Positions 16,307 to 24,306 of a stretch of DNA of 64,000 nucleotides are shown in pieces. Below the pieces are notes generated by a model that saw only the letters and a list, made by a program, of their open reading frames with translations, had not been told where the DNA came from and searched no databases. Numbering within the stretch: position 1 is the stretch's first letter; each line of letters starts with the position of its first letter. Both the position numbers and the translations under genes were made by a program. The DNA is from JANNPJ01 sp965200525. GTDB taxonomy: Bacteria; Actinomycetota; Actinomycetes; Actinomycetales; Kineosporiaceae. The DNA lies in NCBI GenBank assembly GCA_965200525.1, contig OZ241368.1, positions 6,138,001 to 6,202,000 of the forward strand, given 5' to 3'.

Positions 16307-16780
16307 TCAGGGCCGGGCCAGCTCGAGCTCGAACCAGAACGTCCGGCCCCAGTGGAAGTCCTGTCGGCCCCAGGCCCGGGTGTGTCGCTCAAGCAGGTCG
16401 ATCGTGTCCACCGGTTCGGGCAGGGTGCCGGCGTCCGGAGCGAGCCCGACCGCCGAGGCGGCCGGGTACATGCCGCTCACCTCGCACCGCATCCGGGTCT
16501 GGTAGGCCCGCAGCCGGACGTGGACCTGCCGGCCCGGGTAGGGCACGGTGGCGACCACCAGCGCGCCGACCAGTTCGGCTGCCGTCGCAGCCAGCCGGCG
16601 CAGCTGCCAGGCGCCGAGCAGGATCTGCACCCGGTGGTTCACCCCGGCCATCTCGCGCTCGTTGGCGACCACGAAGAAGGCCGACTCACGCAGGCCCTCG
16701 GCCGATGGCGGCGGGCCGGAGTTGTCGATCGTGGCGATGCTCGAACGGGGTTCTCCGGGATTGCCGGTGCCTGCGGCCAT
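16307..16780 (-). CDS. ATP-binding protein, SpoIIAB/RsbW-like (degenerate anti-sigma fold)
   Basis: 157 aa. The order of elements fits the small GHKL ATPases of actinobacteria: a strand with VHVRL, a short Asp-containing motif, LLERHTRAWG and the closing strand RTFWFELEL. The usual N box (E..x.N) and G1 (DxGxG) motifs are not clear, so the call is by overall pattern and ATPase activity is doubtful. It is divergent from an XRE-TPR regulator at 16938, an arrangement like Streptomyces regulatory pairs, which suggests a partner-switch role. Confidence 0.45.
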   Translation of the reverse strand: MAAGTGNPGEPRSSIATIDNSGPPPSAEGLRESAFFVVANEREMAGVNHRVQILLGAWQLRRLAATAAELVGALVVATVPYPGRQVHVRLRAYQTRMRCEVSGMYPAASAVGLAPDAGTLPEPVDTIDLLERHTRAWGRQDFHWGRTFWFELELARP

Positions 16781-16844
16781 GGCTCTCAGTCAATCGGCAA
16801 AACCAATTGTGGTCACCGGGTGCGACATCATGATTTCTATGCGT

Positions 16845-16866
16845 AGGTTTGGACACCTGGACAGGT
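16845..16866. promoter_or_regulatory. AGGT/ACCT inverted repeats between ATPase and XRE genes
   Basis: ACCTG-GA-CAGGT (16855-16866) is a perfect short palindrome, and another AGGT at 16845-16848 pairs with ACCT at 16855-16858. They lie in the divergent region between starts 16780 and 16938 and could be an autoregulatory operator. Short and unproven. Confidence 0.3.
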
Positions 16867-16937
16867 AATCCGGCGGTGGTCCGACGAGTCGTATGCGAAA
16901 CCGGGTGCCGGGCTATGCGCCGGACGGGGAAGGGCCG

Positions 16938-18404
16938 ATGAACGGGTGGACCAAGGCGGACGTCACCCGGCTGCGCGAGGTGATGCTCAGCCAGGGGCGG
17001 GGGATCGACGAGATCGCCGACGAGGTGCGCTCCCTCTGCCATGTGACCCGGCTGGCCGCCTACCGGCTGGCCCTCGGGCTGAGTCAGCCGCAGGCAGTGG
17101 CCCGCTGCCGAAAGCACGCCCAGGGCAGCAGCATCGACCAGCCGACCCTGTCCCGGCTGGAGCAGTTTCCGGCGCCGGGCAGCCGAACGCCGCTCGCGGT
17201 CCAGCTGATGGCCCTGGCCACGGCGTACGGCACGGTGCCGATGCGGCTGCTGACCCATCAGGCCCTGGAGGAGCTCGACCCGCGCGAGCGCGATGTCATC
17301 GTCCAGCTGGCCAGCCGGGCCGGGCCGGTGGCTCCGGTGGGCATGGCGGCCGGCGGCCCGGTGACGTCACCGCTGCCGACGCCGAGCGCGGCCCCGCGCC
17401 CGGCCACCGGTTCGGTGCTGCTGGCCTCGCGCCGGGCCTTCCAGTTCTCGGCTCTGGCCGAGGGCAGCAACGTCGGCCCCGAGACACTGGCCGAGTTCGA
17501 GGCCGAGGTCCGGCGACTGGCCGCGACCTACCCGCAGCGGCCGATCGGCACCCTGCTGGGCGAGCTGACCCAGCTCCAGGACGTCGGGTTCCGGTTGCTG
17601 GAGGGCCGCCAGCGCCCGCCCCAGACGGCCGCGCTCTACCTGTTCACCGGGATCGTCTGCGGGATGCTGGCGAAGGCCAGCCACGATCTCGGCGACGCCG
17701 GGGCGGCCATGACCCAGGCCCCGGCCGCGTTCGTCTGTGCCGACAACGCGGATCATCACGGCCTGCGCACCTGGATCCGCGGTCTGCAGTCGCTGATCTG
17801 CTACTGGGCCGGCTGGGCTCCGGACGCTCTGCGCTACGCCCGGGCGGGGGCCGAACCGGCCCGGCACGGCCGCGGCAGCGAGGGCGTCTGGGTCGCGGCC
17901 CAGGAGGCCCGGGCCTGGAGCATGGTCGGCGACGGGGCCGCCACGCTGGCGGCGCTGGTGCAGGCCGAGCGGCTGCGGGACCGGGTCCGGCCCGACGACC
18001 TGGACGAGATCGGCGGTCTTCTCACCTATCCGCCGGTGCGTCAGCTCTATCACGCCGCCGACGCGCTGGCCCTGATCCCGGAGCGGCGAGGGCGGGCCGA
18101 CGAGCTGGCCGAACTGGCCGTCGCCGCGTACGAGCAGGCGGCCCCGGAGGGGCGCAGCTTCAGCGACGAGGCCGGCGCCCGCTGCGACCTGGCCGTGGCC
18201 CGGGCCCGGTCCGGCGATGTCGAAGGGCTGTCGGAGGCGGTGCGCCCGGTGCTGGCGTTGCCGGTGGCCCAGCGGATCAACGGGGTCGTGGCCAGCGTGC
18301 GCCGGGTCGAGGTTGCCCTCTCGGTCGTGGTTGCGGACCGCGCCGGCCGGGAGCTGCGGGCCCGGCTGCAGTCGTTCTGCCAGCGTCCGGTGCGGGAGGT
18401 CTGA
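16938..18404 (+). CDS. XRE-family HTH regulator with TPR-like C-terminal region
   Basis: 488 aa from the ATG at 16938, which is preceded by GGGGAAGGG; an in-frame ATG at 16893 lacks an SD. An N-terminal helix-turn-helix (near residues 30-90: LALGLSQPQAVARC ... QPTLSRLEQF) is followed by a Pro/Ala linker (about 125-155) and a helical-repeat domain like the TPR regions of Streptomyces NsdA-type regulators. Such proteins often control development or secondary metabolism and lie near SpoIIAB-like ATPases, as here. The ligand is unknown. Confidence 0.75.
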   Translation: MNGWTKADVTRLREVMLSQGRGIDEIADEVRSLCHVTRLAAYRLALGLSQPQAVARCRKHAQGSSIDQPTLSRLEQFPAPGSRTPLAVQLMALATAYGTVPMRLLTHQALEELDPRERDVIVQLASRAGPVAPVGMAAGGPVTSPLPTPSAAPRPATGSVLLASRRAFQFSALAEGSNVGPETLAEFEAEVRRLAATYPQRPIGTLLGELTQLQDVGFRLLEGRQRPPQTAALYLFTGIVCGMLAKASHDLGDAGAAMTQAPAAFVCADNADHHGLRTWIRGLQSLICYWAGWAPDALRYARAGAEPARHGRGSEGVWVAAQEARAWSMVGDGAATLAALVQAERLRDRVRPDDLDEIGGLLTYPPVRQLYHAADALALIPERRGRADELAELAVAAYEQAAPEGRSFSDEAGARCDLAVARARSGDVEGLSEAVRPVLALPVAQRINGVVASVRRVEVALSVVVADRAGRELRARLQSFCQRPVREV

Positions 18405-18501
18405 GTCGCCCCGGCGTGTCGCCATCAGGCATCGAGCCGGGCTCGACCGGAATTTCGAGAGGCCGCCGCAAATTCAAGCACAAGCCTCTGACCTGCGGAT
18501 A

Positions 18502-18521
18502 GAGCCCCAAACGGGGGGCTC
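18502..18521 (+). terminator. Hairpin between the XRE gene and the DUF4012 gene
   Basis: GAGCCCC-AAACGG-GGGGCTC, a 7-base perfect stem 98 bases past the XRE stop. It lies in a 247-base gap (18405-18651) that otherwise shows no gene. It may end the XRE transcript. I see no riboswitch core here. Confidence 0.4.
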
Positions 18522-18651
18522 GAGGCGAGGTTTCGGGCATCTGCGCCGGTGATCGGCGACCTTGATCCGGATCCGACGTTCGGCCCATCCCTATCGACCT
18601 AGAGTGTCCGGTCACTCACTCTGTGTCAGACTCCCCAGGGTGGGGAGGAGA

Positions 18652-20472
18652 ATGCACACCGAGCGAGCGGGACGCGGTCTGTCCCGCCCGAAAACGTGGA
18701 TCGTCGTCGCCGCTGTCGGCCTGATCGCGGTCGTGGCCGCCGGTGGCTGGTTGGCCGTGCGCGGCCGGCAGGCCCGTACGGCGATGGTCCAGCTGCAGGC
18801 CGACGGTATCCGACTGCAGCAGCAGCTGGCCGGGTACGACCTGGTCGCGGCCGGACCGACGCTGACCCGGGTTCGCCTCGACGCCCAGCAGGCGCACCGG
18901 CTCACCGGCGACCCGGTCTGGAGCGTGGCCGGGATGATCCCGATCGCCGGTCGTAACATCCGGGCCGCCCGCGACGTCAGCTCGGTCCTCGCCGACATCA
19001 CCGAAGCCGCCCAGCCGATGGAGAGCGCGCTGCCTCAGCTAGCGTCGCAGCACACCTCGGCTTCCGGCGGCCGGATCGACACGGACGCCCTGCTGCGGAT
19101 CTCGGGCGCGTTGCCGAAGGTGTCGGTCGCGGTCTCGGCCGGTGCTCTGGCCGTCGGCGAGCTGGACCCGGACCACCTGAACCCCCAGATCGCCTCCGGC
19201 GTCCTCACTCTGAACAAGGCCCTGTCCTCGGCCCGGGGACCGCTGGCCGACGCCGTGCCGGTGCTGCGAACGGTTCCGTCCATGCTGGGGGCCAACGGTT
19301 CCCGCTCCTGGGTGGTGCTGCTGCAGCAGGACGCCGAGGCCCGGGGGACCGGTGGCCTGGTCGGGGCCTACGCCGTGGTCAAGACCGACCACGGCAAGAT
19401 CAACCTGGTCAAGGCCGAGTCCCGGGGGGAGCTGGACCGCGGCCCGGCGATCCCGGCCGGCGCCGTCCCGGCCGGGGTGAAGCAGCTGTACGGCAGCGAC
19501 CTGACCGAGTGGGCCGGGTTCAACGCCAGCCCGAACTTTCCGCTCACCGGTCAGCTGGCCGCGGCCGGCTGGAACGCCCGCCCCCGTCACCGGCCGCTGA
19601 ACTACGTGGCCGGCGTGGACCAGTACGTCGTGGCCGCGTTGCTGGCCGCGACCGGTCCGGTGACGGTTCGTGGGGTCGAGGTCGACCAGACCAACGCCGT
19701 CGACTTCCTGAGCCGTGACGTGTACGCGCGATGGCCGGACCCGACCGAGGTCGACAAGGTGACCACGGAGCTGGTGCAGGCGGTCTTCGCCCGCTTCACG
19801 GTGGGCAAGTTCGACCTGCGGGCCCTGGTGACGGCGATGCGGGAGCCGCTGAAACAGCGCCGGATGCTGCTCTGGGCCGCCGATCCGGACGAGCAGCAGC
19901 TGCTGAAGCCACTCCGGGTGGCCGGCGCGCTGCCGTCCAAGGACGGTCCGTTCGCGATGGCCGTGATCAACAACGGCGGCGGCAACAAGCTGGACGCCTA
20001 CCTGAAGGTGCACACCGACTATCAGCCGGGCCGCTGCACCGACGACAACCGGGTTGGTCAGATCAGCGTCACCCTGACCAACTCCGCTCCCCGATCCGGG
20101 CTGCCGTCGTACGTCAACACCCGCACCGATCTGTTGCAGAGCGGCCTCACCGGGGAACAGACACACAACGGCAGCAACCGGATCTTGCTCGACGTCTATG
20201 GCCCGGTGGGCAGCAACGCCGCTCTCACCACCCTGGACGGGACTCCGTTGGCTCCCGTCGTCGGCGCCGACAGCAATCACACGGTGTGGCGGGTGGCAGT
20301 GCCCATCCAGGCAGGACAGCGCCGCACGGTGAATGTCGTGATGACCACCCCGGCCGTCGATGGCGACGTCGGAACCATTCCAGTCGTGCTGAGCCAACCG
20401 ATGGTCAGGCCGGCAACCGTCAGCTCGAAACCGCTGACGGCCTGCGAGAACTCGTCCGTAACGCGGGGATGA
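18652..20472 (+). CDS. DUF4012 domain-containing membrane-anchored protein
   Basis: 606 aa. One membrane helix (about residues 14-36) precedes a long extracytoplasmic region. Diagnostic DUF4012 segments are LLQQDAEARGTGGLVGAYAV, a WAGFNASPNFP stretch and the VDQYVVAALLAATGPV region. The family, common in actinobacteria, is of unknown function and often lies near exopolysaccharide genes. The ATG at 18652 follows GGGGAGGAG; the frame is open further upstream without a better start. The stop overlaps a possible ATG of the secreted protein gene (20469), so the two may be co-expressed. Confidence 0.85.
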   Translation: MHTERAGRGLSRPKTWIVVAAVGLIAVVAAGGWLAVRGRQARTAMVQLQADGIRLQQQLAGYDLVAAGPTLTRVRLDAQQAHRLTGDPVWSVAGMIPIAGRNIRAARDVSSVLADITEAAQPMESALPQLASQHTSASGGRIDTDALLRISGALPKVSVAVSAGALAVGELDPDHLNPQIASGVLTLNKALSSARGPLADAVPVLRTVPSMLGANGSRSWVVLLQQDAEARGTGGLVGAYAVVKTDHGKINLVKAESRGELDRGPAIPAGAVPAGVKQLYGSDLTEWAGFNASPNFPLTGQLAAAGWNARPRHRPLNYVAGVDQYVVAALLAATGPVTVRGVEVDQTNAVDFLSRDVYARWPDPTEVDKVTTELVQAVFARFTVGKFDLRALVTAMREPLKQRRMLLWAADPDEQQLLKPLRVAGALPSKDGPFAMAVINNGGGNKLDAYLKVHTDYQPGRCTDDNRVGQISVTLTNSAPRSGLPSYVNTRTDLLQSGLTGEQTHNGSNRILLDVYGPVGSNAALTTLDGTPLAPVVGADSNHTVWRVAVPIQAGQRRTVNVVMTTPAVDGDVGTIPVVLSQPMVRPATVSSKPLTACENSSVTRG

Positions 20473-20513
20473 CGAGCGTCTCCCGCAAGCTTCCGTCGAA
20501 CAAGGGGAAACAC

Positions 20514-21134
20514 ATGTCGAACTTATTGATGAACAAGAAGACGGCCGTCTTCGCGTTGGCCGCGACCGCCGTCCTCGGTGGGGGGGCCGCCTTCGCCTAC
20601 CCAGCCGGGTCCAAGCTGACGGTCAGCGCGACCGCGGCTCCTTCCGGCGGCAGCACCGACGTCCTGGTCAGCATCCAGAACTCGAACCCGTCCTGCTCGA
20701 CGTCCATCGAGGTCGAGGGGGGCGCGGCGACCACCTTCGGGCCCGGCCAGACCAGCGGTCACGTCACGATCCCGGCCGGCTCCGGCAGCCGGCGGGTGGA
20801 GGCTCGCACCGTGGGCTGCGCGAAGGGGGCCAAGGAGCACGCTCACGCGAACTTCTCGATCGTCGACGCCAAGGCCACCGGCCCGGCCACGACCGGCGTC
20901 AAGCAGAAGTACGAGGTGGCCCTGTCCGGGCTCGACCAGGACTCGACCGTGACGTCGACCGCCACCCTGACCGGCAGCAACCCTCTGGTGCAGCTGGTGG
21001 ACAGCGACAACGTGAGCAAGAGCGGGCAGGCCACGGTGAAGTTCAAGTTCAAGGTGCCCGGCACCTACACGATCACCACCGTGATCTCGCCCGGCGGCGG
21101 CTCCGTCAACCCGGTCACCGTCATGGTGTCGTAG
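20514..21134 (+). CDS. Small secreted protein of unknown function
   Basis: 206 aa. The ATG at 20514 has AAGGGGAAA upstream and gives a typical Sec signal peptide (MNKKTAVFALAATAVLGGG, cleavage after AAFA near residue 28). The mature part is Ser/Thr/Gly/Val-rich, beta-sandwich-like, with two Cys (NPSC, VGCAK) that could form one disulfide. An alternative ATG at 20469 overlaps the DUF4012 stop (ATGA) but puts 15 polar residues before the signal. It resembles secreted Ig-like proteins but I cannot name a family. Confidence 0.65.
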   Translation: MSNLLMNKKTAVFALAATAVLGGGAAFAYPAGSKLTVSATAAPSGGSTDVLVSIQNSNPSCSTSIEVEGGAATTFGPGQTSGHVTIPAGSGSRRVEARTVGCAKGAKEHAHANFSIVDAKATGPATTGVKQKYEVALSGLDQDSTVTSTATLTGSNPLVQLVDSDNVSKSGQATVKFKFKVPGTYTITTVISPGGGSVNPVTVMVS

Positions 21135-21251
21135 CCCCGCCCCGTCGAACCCCGGTGCGGGTCCTGGTGGACCCCACCGGCCGGCGGGTGCAGTGGATCG
21201 ACCCGCCGCACTGCTGCACGTGGCCGGGACCGATCGAACCACCTGCCGCCC

Positions 21252-21297
21252 GCTGCCGGGGTGCTGCGCCGCCTTTCGCGCGCCGCACCCCGGCAGC
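21252..21297. terminator. Strong bidirectional terminator hairpin
   Basis: GCTGCCGGGGTGC (21252-21264) pairs perfectly with GCACCCCGGCAGC (21285-21297); the 20-base loop can form an inner GCGC stem. It is 118 bases past the secreted protein stop and 21 bases beyond the stop of the minus-strand LysR remnant (21319), so it could serve both. Confidence 0.65.
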
Positions 21298-21318
21298 CGT
21301 GGTTTGCGGGGCCCTCAC

Positions 21319-21624
21319 CTACTCGTCGAGCGGGCCGGTCTTCGGCTCGACGGCGTCCACGAAGTTGCTCACGATCGCCCGCCGGTCGGCCCTGTGCCGA
21401 ACGAACTGCACCTGGCTGCGCGCGTCCGTCCCGGTCAGGGGCAGGATCCGGGTCTGCGGCGGGGCCGCCGCGGCAGCACTTTCCGGCGCGATGGTGACCC
21501 CCAGCCCCGCCCCGACCAGGGCCAGGATCGTGGTCCAGGTCGACCCCTCCTGCACGATGTCGGGCTCGTACCCGGCTTCGGTGCAGGGCTGCTGGTTGCG
21601 CCGGTAGGCCAGCTCACCGGCGCT
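21319..21624 (-). pseudogene. LysR-family regulator remnant (C-terminal end only)
   Basis: The minus strand encodes about 95 residues resembling the end of a LysR effector-binding domain: EAGYEPDIVQE, TWTTILALVGAGLGVTIAPES, then LPLTGTD. No HTH domain or first half of the effector domain is present. Homology stops near 21620, where the plus strand begins to match the end of an acetyltransferase. The frame runs open to 21753 but is unrelated sequence there. The regulator is therefore 5'-truncated and presumably dead. Confidence 0.7.
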
Positions 21625-21805
21625 CCTCGGGGGAGAGGACAAAGGGCTGGCCCTCGGAGCCACCCGTCTCTTCCTCGGCAGCAGCACCAAGCTCCCGGGC
21701 GCCGTCCACCTGTACGAGACCATGGGGTTCACCCGCGTACCGGCCGAGCGCATCGGCCCGCTGCCCTACGCCCGGGCCGACGTCTTCATGGAACTGACCC
21801 TGTAG
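21608..21805 (+). pseudogene. GNAT acetyltransferase remnant (C-terminal end only)
   Basis: Just after a TAG at 21605, the plus strand codes for about 65 residues matching the end of a GNAT enzyme: LALGATRLFLGSSTKLPGA, VHLYETMGFTRVP, PYARADVFMELTL, then TAG at 21803. The acetyl-CoA-binding core and all upstream parts are missing, and no start codon with an SD precedes it. It abuts the truncated LysR gene, so one deletion or recombination may have removed the front halves of both. Confidence 0.7.
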
Positions 21806-21847
21806 CTGTTGCGGGCCCGAGTGGCCGTTCTGCCAAGATGGCCCGCC

Positions 21848-22678
21848 ATGGAGCTGACCGAGTCATGGGTCTGGCGCGGGCGGCGGATCCGGTGGGGGAG
21901 AGCGGGCTCCGGGCCGCCGGTCGTGTTCTGCCACGGCACGCCCTGGTCGGCTCAGGTGTGGCGGGCCCAGGCCGACGCGCTGTGCGAGCAGTTCACCGTC
22001 CACCTCTGGGACATGCCCGGATACGGGCAGTCGTCCAAGGACGCTGAGCACGAGGTGTCGCTCGCGATCCAGGGCCAGGCCTTCGCCGGGCTGCTCGAGC
22101 ACTGGCACCTCGAACGCCCCCACGTGATCGCCCACGACATCGGCGGCGCGGTCGCCCTGCGGGCCCGGTTACGGCACGACCGGCAGTTCGCGTCGCTGGC
22201 CCTGGTCGACGCCGTGGCCCTGGCCCCCTGGGGATCGGACTTCTTCCGGCTGGTCCGCGACAACCCGGCCGTCTTCGCGTCGCTCCCGGGCCCGATCCAC
22301 GCCGGGCTGGTGCGGGCCTACGTCCGGGGAGCCAGCCACGTCGGCCTGTCGCCGGCCCACCTCGAACTGGTGACGTCACCCTGGCTCGACGCCGCCGGCC
22401 AGGCCGCCTTCTACCGCCAGATCGCCCAGGCCGACCAGGCCCACACCGACGAGATCGAACCGGCCTACCCGAACCTGGACCTACCGCTGCTCGTGGTCTG
22501 GGGGGTCGAGGACAGCTGGATCCCGGTCGACCGAGCCCACCGGCTGGCCGAGCTCGTTCCCGGGGCCCAACTGCGACTGATCGAGGGCGCCGGGCACCTG
22601 ATCCAGTTCGACCAGCCGGAACAACTGGCACTCGTCCTGCAGGGATGGCTGGCCTCGGCGCGGTTCGGGCCGGCCTGA
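21848..22678 (+). CDS. Alpha/beta hydrolase with Asp nucleophile (epoxide hydrolase/dehalogenase type)
   Basis: 276 aa. The oxyanion motif HGTPWSA is near residue 26; the nucleophile elbow reads AHDIGG, with Asp97 where serine hydrolases have Ser. Asp there is typical of epoxide hydrolases and haloalkane dehalogenases. The acid (WGVEDSWIP) and base (GAGHLIQFDQPEQ) regions follow near residues 218 and 243. The ATG at 21848 starts at the first homologous residues; CAAGAT ten bases upstream may be a leaderless -10. It stands alone after the remnant region, facing the minus-strand sigma unit. Substrate unknown. Confidence 0.8.
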   Translation: MELTESWVWRGRRIRWGRAGSGPPVVFCHGTPWSAQVWRAQADALCEQFTVHLWDMPGYGQSSKDAEHEVSLAIQGQAFAGLLEHWHLERPHVIAHDIGGAVALRARLRHDRQFASLALVDAVALAPWGSDFFRLVRDNPAVFASLPGPIHAGLVRAYVRGASHVGLSPAHLELVTSPWLDAAGQAAFYRQIAQADQAHTDEIEPAYPNLDLPLLVVWGVEDSWIPVDRAHRLAELVPGAQLRLIEGAGHLIQFDQPEQLALVLQGWLASARFGPA

Positions 22679-22682
22679 CCGG

Positions 22683-23483
22683 TCAGGAGCGAATCGCCCC
22701 GGTTGCCTCAGGGCCGGGCGACGCCAGCGTCTCCCGTGGCGGCGAGCCCCCGGCGGCGGGCCACGACTCGGCCGCGGGGCCCGGGCCGGCGTCGTCCCGG
22801 TCGGCCTCCGACCGGGGCCGGCGGCGCCGCAGCGTGAGCGTGCTCCCGACGCCGAGCAGCAGCCCCAGAGCGCCGTAGCCCCAGCCGCCGAGGGCCGGAC
22901 CGGACCGTCCGGCCGAGGCCGGGGTACTCGCCGGCGAATCAGCCACCGAACCGGCTCCGGTCCGGTCCGGGCTCGGATCAGCACCGCCGGACGTGGTTCG
23001 GGTGGCGGCGGTGGCCGGCGAACCCACTCCGAGCCGGTCCAGCAGCCGGGTCAGCACCTGCGGCCGGGCGGCCCGGTGCCAGACGATCGGTGAAGCGCTG
23101 ACCAGGCCCGAGCTGAAGTCCTGCTGGGTCGAGATCAGCGGGCCACCGCGAGCGTCGGGATACACCCGATCGATCCGCCAGACCTGGACGTCGTGCATCA
23201 GCCAGGTCAGGGTCACGCCCGCGCCGGACACGTCGTCGGTGCCGGCCGGCCCGCCGTCACCGGCGCCGGCCGGCGGCTTGAGCGATCCCTGGGGCTGGTT
23301 GTAGGCGTCGAGCAGAGCGACCAACTGCTCGTACTTCGGCGAACCGGTGTAGAGGGCGGTGGCCCGGCCGTCGCCGGGGGCGACCAGCAGCACGCTGGTG
23401 GGCCCGCCGGCCGTGGCCGGACCGACGACCAGCAGGCAGAAAGACAGGGCGACGAACACGGCGGCAAGAACGACTCGGCGCAC
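22683..23483 (-). CDS. Membrane-anchored extracytoplasmic protein in a sigma-factor operon
   Basis: 266 aa. An N-terminal signal peptide (hydrophobic residues 4-25 ending ATAGG) leads an exported domain of about 130 residues with WLMHDVQVWRIDRVYPDARGG. A Pro/Ser/Thr/Ala linker, a single membrane helix (about 198-217), an RRRRPR stop-transfer and an acidic tail follow. I do not recognise a named family. It is the third gene of a sigma/anti-sigma/membrane protein unit, 61 bases after the anti-sigma gene, so it may be a target or sensor of that system. Confidence 0.6.
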   Translation of the reverse strand: MRRVVLAAVFVALSFCLLVVGPATAGGPTSVLLVAPGDGRATALYTGSPKYEQLVALLDAYNQPQGSLKPPAGAGDGGPAGTDDVSGAGVTLTWLMHDVQVWRIDRVYPDARGGPLISTQQDFSSGLVSASPIVWHRAARPQVLTRLLDRLGVGSPATAATRTTSGGADPSPDRTGAGSVADSPASTPASAGRSGPALGGWGYGALGLLLGVGSTLTLRRRRPRSEADRDDAGPGPAAESWPAAGGSPPRETLASPGPEATGAIRS

Positions 23484-23544
23484 GGTGACACCTCCTCGGG
23501 CGACATCGTGGATACACCGCCGCCGGCGGCCCGGTTCCCGATGC

Positions 23545-24306
23545 TCAGGAGGCGGCGGCCGCCGACCCGGCGATCATGAGGGCGCGTTCGAGAGCGAGAT
23601 CGCCTTCCAGCCGGAGCACGGTGTCGCCCTGCTCCCAGATCAGCGTGGGCCCCGCCGTCCGGGAGGTCTCGGTACGCGGGTGGCCGGCGGCGTCCAGGAC
23701 GACCACGTCGTGCGGGCCGTCGAACCACAGGGCCGAGGTGTCACCCACGGTGGTGAATCGCACGCCGGTGGCGGTCTTGGCGAACGCGTAGTCGAGCCGG
23801 CCGGCGAACTGATCGAGCCGGATCACCCGCCCGCCGGGGCCGGTCCAGGTCAGGGACAACAGCCGCCGGTCGGGCGAGACCTCGACCCCGTCCGGCGGGC
23901 CGAGCGCGGTCAGGGTCATCGGCGTGAACGACACCGCCGCCGCGGCCCGGGCCAGGGACAGCTGCCCGGCCGCCGTGGGCGAGCTGACCGGTAACGGCGT
24001 CCGAGCCGGATCGAGACGCACCTGGACGCCGTCGAACCCGAACCAGTCGCGCACCGCGGCCCGGACCGGCGGCACACCGAGCAGGCCCAGCAGGACCACC
24101 ATCAGGGCCACCAGCAGTTGACGGCGCCGCCGGGCCAATGTCGCCGCCAGACGCGATCGGAGACCGGGCCGGCCTGCCGGCTCCGGCTCGGCGGCCAGCC
24201 GGGCCATCACCGCGCCGGCCAGGTCGGCGGAGTCGACCCCGGTCAGCGGTGCGGCCAGGGCGCGCAGGTCGGCGATCAACGCTTCGTGACGGGCGTCAGA
24301 GGTCAC
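23545..24306 (-). CDS. Putative membrane-spanning anti-sigma factor
   Basis: 253 aa. A cytoplasmic N-terminal region of about 60 residues (helical, Ala/Leu/Arg-rich) is followed by RRRRQ, one membrane helix (about 62-82) and an outer domain of about 165 residues with a DUF4367-like strand pattern. The start overlaps the sigma gene stop by 11 bases, indicating coupling. This topology fits a membrane anti-sigma factor whose N-terminal part holds the sigma factor. No HxxxCxxC zinc motif is present, so it is not of the ZAS type. Confidence 0.65.
   Translation of the reverse strand: MTSDARHEALIADLRALAAPLTGVDSADLAGAVMARLAAEPEPAGRPGLRSRLAATLARRRRQLLVALMVVLLGLLGVPPVRAAVRDWFGFDGVQVRLDPARTPLPVSSPTAAGQLSLARAAAAVSFTPMTLTALGPPDGVEVSPDRRLLSLTWTGPGGRVIRLDQFAGRLDYAFAKTATGVRFTTVGDTSALWFDGPHDVVVLDAAGHPRTETSRTAGPTLIWEQGDTVLRLEGDLALERALMIAGSAAAAS

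Noticed and set aside
18405..18651. Possible riboswitch before the DUF4012 gene
   Set aside because: There is one hairpin (18502-18521) and an AGAGTG/CACTCT inverted pair, but no conserved core of the c-di-GMP, c-di-AMP, cobalamin or SAM classes that I can recognise.
21155..21607. Plus-strand ORF of 150 codons after the secreted protein gene
   Set aside because: It runs through the strong terminator hairpin and antisense through the LysR remnant; its translation is unstructured and it has no SD.
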